DNA from: CAZQGE01 sp964592815
GTDB taxonomy: Bacteria; Bacillota; Clostridia; Christensenellales; CAG-917
DNA: 38,171 nt
Assembly (NCBI GenBank): GCA_964592815.1
Contig: CAZQGE010000009.1
Span: 1 to 38,171, forward strand
Direction of reading: 5' to 3'
The notes beneath the pieces were generated by a model that was not told where the DNA came from, did no database searches, and was given only the letters and a program-made list of their open reading frames with translations. Both the position numbers and the translations under genes were made by a program. Each line of letters opens with the position of its first letter. Positions within the stretch are counted from its first letter, which is position 1. Below, one piece after another: positions 16,133 to 29,000 of the stretch.

Positions 16133-16996
16133 TTACGCCTTTGAAACCGACAAATTTATCTTTACGTTAAATCTTGCGCTTTTGAATGTGTCGGTCGAAT
16201 AATAGATTTGTTGTTGTATGTTGCCTACTCCGTCGTTGTAGTAAATTTTATTGTTGATTTCATCATTGGTATAAATAGAATTTATTTGCGTCCTTGCCTG
16301 TGTTCCGTATTGCATCCAATAAAGTTTTTCAGGCGCAAAAACCAGATAAAAATCATAATTGTCAGTTTCGCTTGACAAAAAGTTTGTGATTGGCGCTTTT
16401 TGACTTGCACTTGTGATGTTCATACTTGCTGTCGAGTCAAACTTTCCGTATGGAGTATATATGGTATTATCAACCACTTCGCCAACAGTCTTTTTCTTCA
16501 TAAACCAAGTAAAACCATAATTTATGTCATTTGCATTGTTGCCCGAAAGTGAAACAAGTTCAGCTGCTCCTGCGCCAGTAATCAAAAGTTCATTAAAATC
16601 AACGTTCAAGTTCAATGCTCTACCGTTTGTGTTAATGTTGATGACTGTTGACACTTCAAATGCTTTTTCTGCAATATATTGAAGATACGCTCCAGAGTTT
16701 TCAACAATTCCACCCGCTAAAGCGTTACTGCGGGTAACTAGATAACCATCAGCATCAATAGCCATTTCTCCAGAATATTTGTTTTCATTTGGGTCACCAG
16801 TTGCGCCAGTAAAACCTAGCGTTACAACGTCAGCAGTTGCAAAATTTATTGACTCAATAGATGCAGTTGAGTAGCTCGAAAACCACGCATACGAAAAACT
16901 TGCCCCAACCAAAGCAATGGTTACGGCAATAAGTGCAAGCAAAAGACTTGCAACGCTAAATATTTTATTCAGTTTTTTTGCTTTTCTTCCATCCAT
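16133..16996 (-). CDS. Small exported protein with SipW-like signal region (first of three)
   Basis: 287 residues. It starts 83 bases after the stop of the giant gene and begins MDGRKAKKLNKIF, a basic head before a hydrophobic stretch (residues 14-32) ending VGASFSYAWFSSYS. The residues after that are Ala/Ser/Thr/Asn-rich with beta-strand patterns (LNVDFNELLI, YGFTWFMKK, YDFYLVFAPEKLYW, ARFNVKINLSVS). The recurring G-A-[ST]-x-x-A-x-[FW] end of the signal resembles SipW-cognate signal peptides of TasA/CalY-like and alternate-signal exported proteins. No ribosome site is obvious before the ATG. Role inferred from context only: secreted fibre or matrix subunit working with the giant protein. Confidence 0.8.
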   Translation of the reverse strand: MDGRKAKKLNKIFSVASLLLALIAVTIALVGASFSYAWFSSYSTASIESINFATADVVTLGFTGATGDPNENKYSGEMAIDADGYLVTRSNALAGGIVENSGAYLQYIAEKAFEVSTVININTNGRALNLNVDFNELLITGAGAAELVSLSGNNANDINYGFTWFMKKKTVGEVVDNTIYTPYGKFDSTASMNITSASQKAPITNFLSSETDNYDFYLVFAPEKLYWMQYGTQARTQINSIYTNDEINNKIYYNDGVGNIQQQIYYSTDTFKSARFNVKINLSVSKA

Positions 16997-17079
16997 ACTA
17001 CTTTTTTTGATATAAAATTTCTTATATTATATTCCTACTTATATATACACGATATACAACGATTTTATTGGCTCGACTT

Positions 17080-20000
17080 TTAATCAACTATAATCATACC
17101 GTTTGGAATTGCGCCTACTACTTGATATTTGAATATTTGGCTGACCCCACTATCCCAAGCCCTAACGTTTACAGTAAATGTGTTGTTTGTAACGCTACCT
17201 ACGAAAACACCGTATGCGCCATACTCAATGTTTCCTGCAATAAGCACAACATTTGCAGTAAGATTGAAACTTGCAAATCTCAAAATTTTGAGCAAGGTAT
17301 ATTGCTGGCTTGTTGTAATTTGAATTCTATCATTGTCTGTTCCAGTTTTGTTTCCAACCAAATATGAAGTTGCTGATTTGGTGAATATCTTGCCTGTTGA
17401 AGTTCCACCTTCCATTGCCACAGTTTGTTCTGTCAATGAGTATTTTAGCAAATATACGTCAACTATATCATTAAACCTCATACTCGTGCGCGCCGTTTCG
17501 TTTGCCGACAACGGAGTATTGGTGAAAGGCAAAACGTCGTATGCGCCTTCTACAACTTGTTGACCGTATGCAGAGGCCGAGCCTGCGCGTAATTCAGTAT
17601 AAGTTTTTGCTTTATCAAGTGAATTTGCTTCGCTTTGGTTGCCTATAAGTTTTGCAACGTATAACGGTGTGGTACCCTCTACAACCAACGCATTATTAAG
17701 GAATACATAACTTGAACCTGCAACAAATACGTTTGTTTCAGATGGCGTAAGGTTTCCGTTTGCAAATGATAATGTTGTATTATTATGAACTACTGCCGGA
17801 ACTACTCTGCCAATCAATGCTCCCAAACCTTGAGTTGTCGCTGAAATGATTATTTCAGACATAGACACGGTGTTGCTTAATTTGTTTTCAGTCCTCAATG
17901 CACCAACGACTGCGCCTACGTTTGCAATATTTGCCGAAACAGATATTTCTGCAATAACAATAGCTTTTTCAACTGCAATGTTATCTGTCGGTGCACTCAT
18001 ATCCAGCCCGACTATTGCACCAACGTTAACGGTAGCATTTTGTGCGTTTACAGAAATTTTGCCTTGGAAAGATGAGTTCTTAATTCCCGTTGAAGAATGA
18101 GAATATCCGACAATTCCACCGACGTTAAGCAAAGCGGAAGATGTTGAGAAAACTTGAATATTTGTGTTCCTCAAATGAATATTTTGAACCTTACCTAAAC
18201 CATTAAGCGTCTTTTCTACACCGTCTATTGTATAGGAATATGAGTTGCCCAAATTGTTGAACAAACCAACGTTTATAGTTTGCGTCATTGCGCTTGAAAC
18301 ACTTTGAACAACGTTAAGGTTTTCAATAACGTAACCGTTTCCATCAAAGGCTCCAATAAACGTACCTAGGAACAACGCGCCTCGCAACGTCAAAATGCTT
18401 CCAGCTTTTGCAAAATAGCAGTTTTGCAAATAGGAATATCCATATCCCCAATCTGCTACGTTATTTCCATTAACTAACTTGTTGAAAGTTCCGTTAAGCA
18501 CAGCTATATCATTGTCAGATAAAATTCCATTTATGTTGTTTGACAGTTTGAAAGATAAATAAGATTGCATCTTTTCTTTATACGGTTCATAAAACTCATA
18601 TTGTCCAGTTTCAGCATTAAACGTAACTTCAATGTTTCCAACTCTTTCAGGTCTGCCATTATACCAAAGGACAAAGGCTTGAATACACTCGTCAGGTGTG
18701 CTTCCTTTTATTGATGATGGAATGGCTGTTCCGTCGTGAATTGTTCCCGTTAAAACATAATCAACACCGCTTAACGTTGGCAATAATTGCCTTAATTCAT
18801 AACGTGTTTCAACCAATGCACTTGCATCAAAGTTCATCATATAGTAATAGTTTGCAAGCAACAAACCTGAAACTGACGTAATCTTGTATGCGTTTCCGTC
18901 ATCAGAGAAGTAGCCGATAAACAAAGTCGGTTGATTTATCAATCGGCAATTAAATTCATACCCGTTTACGCTTGTTAATTTTGCGCCTAACCAAGCAGAA
19001 TTTTCTGTGCCGTTTATTGTTGTTTCTTTGGTATATTTGCCGTCTCCGCCTTCGCCAGCTTTCCAGCCGTTTGTAATAAGCAACTGCACGTTTGCACCAA
19101 ATTTATTCAAACTTCCTAAAACGTCAAGCCATTCAGTACGGAACGTATTGTCTTCATTAACATAACTTTGTTGCGCATTTTCATAGTTTGCCGTAACTTG
19201 CGCGCTGTTTATTGCAATTCGTATTGTGCTTTGAGCATTTTGACCGCTTGCAAGCTGTGGCGACGCCGTATCGTGAATTGAAAGCACAGTTGACGGCGCA
19301 CTTATAAAGTCATCGGCAACAAGGTTATAGTTTGTTGTGTTTTCAAGAGTAAACACAAGTTTTTTGAAGTATGCCGCATCATCTTTTTTGTAAACAGTGG
19401 TGTTGTTTTCTTGCGTTGAATATACACCGTTGACATAGCTATCATAAATGCTTCTTTCGTTTATGATTTCCTTAAATTTAGCCCTAATCTTTATGTTTGC
19501 GTTTATATCTTCATTCGGCGCAAAGTTTGTTACGCTAAATCCTCTACCAGTTCTATAATTATTGCTGTTTATTACTGCGTTATACGTTGTGTACGTCAAG
19601 TCCGCAAACACGTTTGTTCCGTCAAAAATTTTCTTTGCAAAAGAATTTCCATCTAAATTGAGCGTTATGTGCAAAGTCCTTGGGATAACTTTACCTACGT
19701 TTGCGCTTGTCGTAAATTCTGACAATTCAAAGTTTGAGTTTGTCTCAATTTCTAAATTGCTGAAATCGACGTTAACCTTTTGCCCTTCGTTTGTAACGTT
19801 AACAGAGGCAAATTGCGCCGTCCATGTATTTTTTAGAATAACGCTTGCATCTGCCCCAGAACCGCCGTTTGTGGACTCAAAACTATAAACTAATGTGGTC
19901 TTGTCACCGTCAAAGTTCTTCGTTGCATCATAGACCTTGTTTCCCAAATCTGTAACAACAACTTTAAGTTGCGATTTTATTATATCGTAAGTGGTAGTTG

Positions 20001-23000
20001 CGCCCGAGTAAATCGTATAGTTGGCAACAACGCTGTTTAATCCTGCGGAATTTGTTCCACTTACTGCGTAAATGGACGCTGTTGCAACTTTTCCTCTACC
20101 TGCGTTGCCACCCTCATAGTTCACTCTAAACGTAACTTTTTCATTGCCTATTGTGGATACAATTAAGTTTGAAACAGCCTTCGCCGCTCCACCTTCACAA
20201 GAAACCGTTGAAAGAACTGGTCCAAGTCCACTTCCGTAAACATAACCCGAACTATCAACACTCCAATTGAGCATCAGTTTTGCTGGAGTGATTGTTATTT
20301 GTCTAGTTGCAGACGCATCTTGAACAACAAATTCATAGCTATCTGTTCTGTTATTTGGCACAGTTGAATTGCTTGCCGTTATGTTATTTGCATTGAACGA
20401 TACTGTATATACGCCAGCTTGTGTTGCGCCATCAGAATATGAAGTTCCGTTCAACGAATAATTTATGCAATTTGCAGGAATTCTAATTGTATCGCTTGTT
20501 GGCGGATAAACGTAATCTCCCGCTGTCGTATGTCCATCAATGCTGAACCCGAACGTATGAGTCGTACCGTCATAAGTAAACGTCTTTGAACCCGTCTCCA
20601 AAGATATATTTACAATCTTTTTCGATATTGTCCAATAATATTGTTTTGCCCCAACTGCATTTGCACCAGAGCCAAAAGTATAGTTTGACGTATTGGCGTT
20701 AAAGTTCTTCAATGAAACAACAAAATAGTAAGTAGCTGCAAGAATTGATTTACTGTTTTCGTTTATTGTATAAGTGGTTCCATTTGGCGTCCTTGTAACG
20801 TTTGTCACAGAATTTCTAAAAGTAACGTTAAACAACGTATCCATAAATTGAATATCGTTTGGTTGAACGCCGTTAATTGTAAGGCTTATAACGCTTTGAA
20901 CTTTACCGTTGTATTCATAAGTTTGACCGTTACTAATTCCATTGTCGTTATATGTTACCGTCAACGCTGCCGCACTAATTATAAATGATTGCTCAACGCC
21001 TTGTGCTGTATAGTTGTCTGTGTACGTCCCTACTGCTTTTCTTCTGATTGAAATATTATAGTCGCCTCTATCCTTAGCAAAAACTCTATAAGTAAAGGTG
21101 TAAACGTTTGTAGCTGAAGGGTCAATAGCATAGGTTATATTTGCGCCTTCACCAGATTGAGTGCAACTGAATTCTTTGTCCTTTTGAACAGTAGATTGCG
21201 ACATCGAATAGTTTGCATTTATCCTATTAAGATGAGACGTATTTACTCCATTTGGGTCTACCATAGTTGCAAGAGTATTCTTTGTGGAGAAATTCATATT
21301 CGCCCAGTTGCCAGTAAAATCAAAGTCAATAGCTTGAGTCGGTTGACCGTCAATCATATCTGCACCAACAATTCCTGCCACAATAAATTCAACGTACTTA
21401 TATTTACTTGAATATGGTGTGGCTTTTGGATTTACTGTTACAAGTGCTTTATCTTCGTTATACACACCGCCTAAAGTAGTAGTGCTGCGTTTTATGATAT
21501 TCCAAACGTATTCGCTGTCAATTAAAGCGTTCGATTTTACAGTTCCAACCATGCAGTCAACGCGGTTTGAATCCACAAACTTTATAGCAATATCAACACC
21601 GTATTTCCCAACGTTTTTACCAAAGTTTACTCCTGCATTACCGTTCAAAACCGCATAATACGTGCCGATTTCAGGTGTATTTTGCGGAGCGTTGAGCATA
21701 ACGTCCGCGCCACCAACGTTAACAGGTGAATATCTTAATTTTCCGTTATACATCAAGTTCTTCTTTATGTTAGCTTTGCGATAGAACAATATCAAGTTTT
21801 CAGCCTCTACGGTTGCACCCCCAACAGCTGTTATGGTGGGCATTTCAACAAAGAACTTATCAGAATTTTGGTCGAACTTAACTGTTCCCGGATTGCCTGA
21901 ACTTGCAATAAACATATAATAGCCAGAGGCGGTTGCAGCAGTTGACGTTGCAAACAACGTACGGCGTTGAACGACTCCTGTTTGAATTATGTTTGAATTT
22001 ACAATTGTGTTATTCAATTTGCCAGCAATTTCATCGCTATTATAAGCATTTGCAATATATTTCCAAGCAAGCAAGTCAGTATTGTTGACGCCGTCGTGGT
22101 GAGTAACGTTTATGTTGGATTTAGCAATCGTTCCAGCGTCATTTGCGTAAACGGTATAATATCCACTATGCACGTTGCCTGTGGAATAAGCTGTTCCAAT
22201 TTCGTAATAACCAAAATCACCATTATAGTTTTTATACAATATCGTTCTGAATAGTGTTGCTCCGTCTTCTTTATAGAAACCGTTTTGAACACCATTCACA
22301 AGCGTATTGCCATATGTAAAATATTCGTCCCAGCTTGTAACGTTGATTGCACCCCAATGCGCTTTTATATTGCCATAGTCGTCATCGTCGTTCATACGGG
22401 TTACGTTATAGACTTCTATCCACTTTGCTGTAAGCGTACTGCCCAAATCGGATATATTTGCGTTGACCAAAGATACATTGTTGAAACCTTTGAACCAATA
22501 ACTAGAATACGTATAAGTAAACTCGCCATATCCGCCTACAATTCCGCCGGCTTTTGCGTTTGTTGCCTTGTACGTAATGTTGCCTTCAATGTTGTAGCAA
22601 TCAACCAAAGAAGCGTTTTCACCTTGTTCGTGATTAAGTGAATTGTTATATCCAATAATACCGCCAACGTTTGTGTTGCCTGAAACGGAGGTGTGATATG
22701 CCAACATATTCTTAATTGTAATATATGCACCACCATCAATCGAGCCAACGACACCGCCAACGTTGTTGCAGTTTGGAGCTTCTACGTCACCTGTAACGTA
22801 GAAAGTATTTTGTAGCCATTTCTCGTTAGAATTGATTTCATTAGCATTTATTACGCCAATGAGTCCACCAATACCACCAAGCGAACTTGTGCTTGCAGAA
22901 TTGAGCCCTAAACCTGCATTAAGTTTTACGCCTTGAACGCCTAAATACTCAAACGTCGTGTTTGAAATAGACGTCGTTTGCGACGTTACGTCTGGTTGAT

Positions 23001-26000
23001 TGTTAAGGCTGCTGTCAAGTGCCGATGCTTCACTATTTGCAATGATACCTATTGCACCTCCGACAGCTTCCGCGCCGTAGAAGTTGCAAAGTCCTTGACT
23101 AGTAAATACTGCGCTGTCGATTGAGCCTGCAAGAATACCTATGCTACCTCCAGCAAAAGAATAAGCGAAAACTTTGCCTGTGTTATAGAACTTTGCACTC
23201 TTGCCTGTTGTAATGTTACCATCTACTACTTTCAAATTTATTGCGCCTTCATATAACGCAATAGAACCGCCAACAAATACGTTAAATTCATTATGCGTTG
23301 AACTTTTCACAACAAGTTTCTGCACATTATTTTCTAAAACTTGTTCAGTAATTATTGATTCAGCCGCATAAACTTCTCCGCTGTTTTCAAACTCGGACAT
23401 ATTGTTGTTACCAATGTTTGTAACAACTCCGTCTTTTTTCATAACAGCTATAATTCCACCAACGTATGAATATCCAATAACGTTACCATAGTTGGTATAT
23501 TTGCCACTTATTGAACCTTTCTCAAGAGTGCCTATCGTACCACCAACGTTGCTGTAACCATACACCCAGCCCTTGTTTATCAATTCGCAAGCTATATTTA
23601 CTTGACCTTTAGACGCGCCCAAAATTCCACCAATATAAAATTGATACGAATTGCTGAAAATATAGTTAGTATTGACCACCGAACTAACGCCAACTTGACC
23701 TTCGTTATTCAACGATGCATTTTGTGAAAAATACAAATTGCCGTTCTCATCGTTCAAGCCTATGACACCACCGTAATAGAAGTTTGTAGGAACGTTGTTA
23801 TTTAATGTGCCTACGCTTACAACGTTTGTTCCGACTTTACCAGTATTCTTAATGTTTGAATCTTCAACCGATAACAAAGCGTCATTTTTACCTACAATTC
23901 CGCCAATACACGCTTTTCCGTCAATAAACGCTGAATTGGTAAGCATCAAAGTGCCATTGTAATGAACACCAAGATAATTTCTCAAACCAATTTTTATTGT
24001 AGAACCGTTTTTGTTGTACCCTAAAAATCCACCAACGTTTTCTTTTCCGACAATCGCACCGCCAATAACGATAGCCATATTAACTTTGTCACCAGCTTGA
24101 TTTGTAAATTGGTTGGCAATTATGACGCATTCGCCTTCGTTTATTCCAATAAAACCGCCTACGTCAGTAGCTGTATTTGCCAAAATTTCTGGAGCTATAT
24201 CATATTGACCGTCAAAGACAGAGTTGTTTGCTCTGCCAGCAAGTCCGCCTATTTGCTTAACTTCTGACGCAACCAAACTGTTTGCCAAAATTTTTCCGCG
24301 TACCGTAATGATAATATCTTTGAACGTTGCTCCTTTGCCTGTTTGTCCACCGTCACCGATTGAACCGACAATTCCACCAACGTTTGTCAATGATACGTTG
24401 TGTAATGCGCCGTCAAGCGTGTTCGTCCATTGACCGCTTATTGCATTATCAACGTCAATAGTTCCATAAAAACCTATGTTGCCGTTAAACGAAGAAGTAT
24501 TTTCAGTATAACCTACAATACCACCAAATGATGTGCCTCTCTTTCGGGTGTTGGCAGGCTTACTGCCACTTGCGGGTTTTCTTTCAATATAAACGTCACC
24601 GTAAACAGCGCAGTTCATAAAACCAGTTGTAGCATTACCCAATGACGTGATACCGCCAACTGCGCTTTCACCATATATAAACGCTTTGCTGTTTTCAGCA
24701 GTTTGTGGAGTCAAAATTGTGCTGTCACCAACTGAACAATCCTTAAAGGATGACGTAATTCCCTTAGTTTCCGTATAATCCTCAATTCTGTCTTGAGAAC
24801 CCATAATTCCGCCAATTCTTGAACCAACAGAAGTGTGAGCAGACGCACCTATTGATTTGACAACACCTTGCAAAAATTTACAATGTTCAAACTGAACAGA
24901 CGTATCTTTCAGTCCTGTTGCATACCCTAATATTCCACCAACGTTTCTCTTATATCCTGTGACGTTACCACTAAAAACAGTACATCCTTGAATATATAAT
25001 TTGGAGTTTTTCAAGTTTGTTTCCGCTTTACCAACAATACCGCCAACGTAATCTTCAACGTTGTCAGAAATAATTGACGACGCTTTTGTCAACGACGTCA
25101 CGTTAAATGGAACTCTAATTGCGCCGTTTAATATACCAAGTTGCAAGTTTTTCAACGTAGAATTATTGTAAGCCACACCAACGTATGCGCCAACGGCGGA
25201 AGTGCCACTGCTTGCAGTATGCGTAGCAGTCAAACTGCCCGTCATTGTAATGTTACGTATGATTGCATTGTTTATCTTTCCGAATAAACCTACCGTGCTA
25301 TTTTGTTCCGACAACCCAACTACCATTTTTACATCTTTCAAGTAGGTGTTTGTGTCGTCAGATTTTTTGCCAGAGAAAATACCCTCAAAAACGTTGTTGT
25401 CTGATGCATTTGCAATCGGAAAGAAGTTTGCGTCAGTAAGTCCCGTGCCTTTAATCGTTAAAGACAATTCCGACATTTGGAACGGGTCTCCTTGCGATGA
25501 ACCCGTAATCAAATAATAACGATAAGGTTCAGCGTAATCTGCAACGTTGAACGTAAATGCTTTGTAGTTTTCAGCAGTAAAGCTACCAAACATTGCGGAA
25601 TTTTCATAAATTTTTGTCCAACCGTTAGACGGAGTATATGTCGCGGTAGCAGCCAACGTGCTGTCATTTGTACCGTAAATTCTGCACTCTTTTAAGTTTC
25701 TGTTAGGATTTGTTGCAGTATCATTGGCAGTTGTCCACGTAAATGTATTCAAAAATTTAGGTGAGCTATAACCAACTACAAAAGCAATATTACCTGCGAC
25801 ACAATATTTTGTATTTGTGTTTTTATCAAACAGCTTTGTTATGTCTTCTGTACCACTTCCACCATTTGTATAGTTGCCCAATGCATAATCGTTTACGCCA
25901 GATATATTTCCACTTATCGTGTAATTATAAATGTTATTTCTTAGCTTCCAAGCGTCGTACAAATTTGCAGAACTGTTGAAGTCTGAACCGTAAACTGCGC

Positions 26001-29000
26001 CTCTATTCAAAATGTAATAGTTTTTACCTTTTGCGCCGTTATCGTTTGCCGTGTACCAATTACTCTTATTTGCCTCAGTATCTGGCATATTGATTTTGAA
26101 AGCATTAAATTTAGCAATATTATTTTCTGCCGTTGCAAATTCAATATATTTATTTTTACCAGTCCAATGTGAGCCGTCACCTTGCGCATTTGTCAAGGCT
26201 TCAAAACAAAGCATATCAACGCCGTCTTTGATAACGTAAGGGCTAAGTTCACTTCCCGCAGTTTGCTCAATAAAGTTGCCGTAAGCATTTCTGTTGTAAG
26301 TTTTTGACAACATAGAAAGACCAGTTTCAGTATCAAGAGCAAAGATTGCTAGTTGAGGCAAACAACCGTATGGATAAACAAAACCGCCGCCGTTTGTGTA
26401 AGCGTTGGTAACAGCATAATTTCCGCTTGAATTTATTAGTGATGAAGAACTAGCCGTCGGGAAAGCTACGTATGTTTCCAAAAGCGCATTTGTTGCGCCA
26501 CCCACGTCTCCACGACGTTCTTCATATGTTTTTGTCATCAATGGACTGCTTGGCTTGATTGTTCCGTCGCTATTATGGACACTTGTAAAGTCAGCAAGCG
26601 AGTCAAGTCTATATCCTGTTCTTATCCAGTTGGCATCACCTACGAATGAACCGTAACTACCAGTCAAATAATCAATATATTTAGGTTTGTCAGATTGGAC
26701 ATAAGGGTCATATACGCAATTTTTTAAGGCAAAACAGCCATATGTAGTCGTGTTATAAACGGCATCTGCATTTTGGTGACAACCAACGATACCGCCAATA
26801 TATCGTCTATCATATCTGCTGTTGAATGCTCCACCAGGGTTATAACCTCCGTCATAGCCGTAGTTGAGTTGAACCTGACCAATATTATAGCAATATTTTA
26901 CTGTAACGGGAGCACCATTACTTGCAGAACTATGGCCAAGTATTCCTCCGACCATAATGTTATAAATACCGCCTTGACCAACAGCGCCGTCACCATCAGA
27001 AAAACCATTTGCAAAAACTTTTCCCGTGTTATAACAGAACTGAATGTCTGACTTTGATGAAACACCCATAATTCCGCCACCGCAACCAGCTGAATCTATA
27101 TCATTTCCTGCATAATAACAATCTGCGGTTATATCGCGTTTGTCAGCCAAAGAAGTGTCCGTGTTTGTAACTTGATTGCTTTCAGCCTTGCTTCCTGCAT
27201 AAACATTGCCCGTGTTATAGCAATATTTAATCTCCGAACCAACATTGTTTGCAATCGGTGTAATAGGTGAGTTGGTTGATGAAGTATCTGAGTTTGTTAC
27301 AGTAGTGTCTGCTCCAACGATACCGCCAGCATTCAAGCAACCTGCTATAATATCTCCGCTATTATAACAAGCATAAGCCTTAATGCTACCTGAAAATGTA
27401 GCACAGCCTAAAATTCCGCCAGCATTGCTTATTTTATCAACGTGATAGTCTTGTATATATTTATACCAACTACCATCTGTTCTATCATAAATCTTCTGCG
27501 CTCTAACTTCTCCTTCGTTTGCGCTGTTTGTAATTGTCAAAGCGCTTGAAGTTAATCCCACAATTCCGCCTGCGTTAGATGCAGAACGAATTTTCCCGAA
27601 GTTTTTACAACTATCCAAGACTGTTGCGCCACCATTGACAGTAGAAATTATACCACCTGTTCCAAACTCACCAGCTGAACCTGTTGTTGAAACACTGCTA
27701 TTATTAGTTATGTTCATATCTTGATACGTCGTAATATAGCCGTAATTGATGCAGTCAATCATAGATACGTTTTGTCCGCCAGTTTTTGCAACAATACCCG
27801 CGCCAACTCTGCGGGCTGTGATGTTCGCTTTATTTGTGCAGTTCAAAAGGGATAAGTTACCTGTCGGTTGCGCAACAAAAGCTGCTACGTCAAAACCATA
27901 ATTCGTATCATCATATTTTGTGGTTATATAGCCTTCAATGGTCAAGTTTTTGATTGTTCCGCTTGCATAAGGGAAAATCGCCAAATAACTTGTATTTGTT
28001 GTTTGTGCAGATTGGTCAATGCGAACTCTTATAGTTTTTCCGTTTCCGTCAAAAGTACCTTGAAAACCTTTGTAAGCTGCATTATTTGCGCCCAAAGTAT
28101 TGTTGTTTATATCAATATCAGGTTGCGCATAACCTGCCAAGTTGCTTATGTCTACATCAATATATTTATCGTTTGCGCTTGACGTTGTGCTGAACGTACC
28201 GTCCATCACGCTTGCAACGTCGTCGGCGAATCTGACATATTGACCATAATAAGAATTACCATTTTTAACATTTTGAACAAGGTCATTCCAATCGGTTTGG
28301 TCCTTAATAAGCAACGGTGTCATTTCGTCACCGATTGAATATTCAAGTCTATTGAGCAAACCAATTTTTACGTTTTGAAGTCTATAACCATTGTCTATTT
28401 CGTTACCTTTTACATAATCGTAAAACGCATAAAAACCGCTTCCATCTTCATTGCGGTGATAAATTATTTCTGTGTTTTCAACTCTATTTTGACGTCCGTT
28501 ATAAACGGTGCGGTCAACGCCTTGATTGACAGCCAAAGCCATATATGCATCGATTTCCGCCACTGATAATTGTCCGTTATACCATTTCTTGAACAATGCA
28601 AAAATATCATTCCAGCAAGATGCGTTAAGATATGGAACAACTATGTTGTCAACACCAAAGGTAATCGGGTTTGGTGAACTGCTACCTATTGAAATTCCGC
28701 CCGTTGGTTTCGCTTCTATGTCCAAAACCTCACCCTTTGGTTTGAGTGTACCAGGAATGGTTTCAAGGTTCTTTGTTATAGGTTGTGTACGCCAGTTATA
28801 TATGACGTTACCGTTTATATAGTTGTGTATCTTGCCATCTCCGCCATTTTCGTTGGTTTCAGTTACGTCGTTGACAAAGTACAAATTGTCCATATTGCAA
28901 GGACGCACGTAATAAGTTGCCCAGTCAGTAGGCTTCGGTTTTTGCGGAATATTTGTAAATTTGACAGGCGTCGCAAAAACTGTAAACGAACCTATTATAT

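Noticed and set aside
18740..18790. LPTLSG in the giant protein as a sortase-like motif
   Set aside because: It does not match LPXTG, lies about 560 residues from the C-terminus, and has no hydrophobic segment or basic tail after it.
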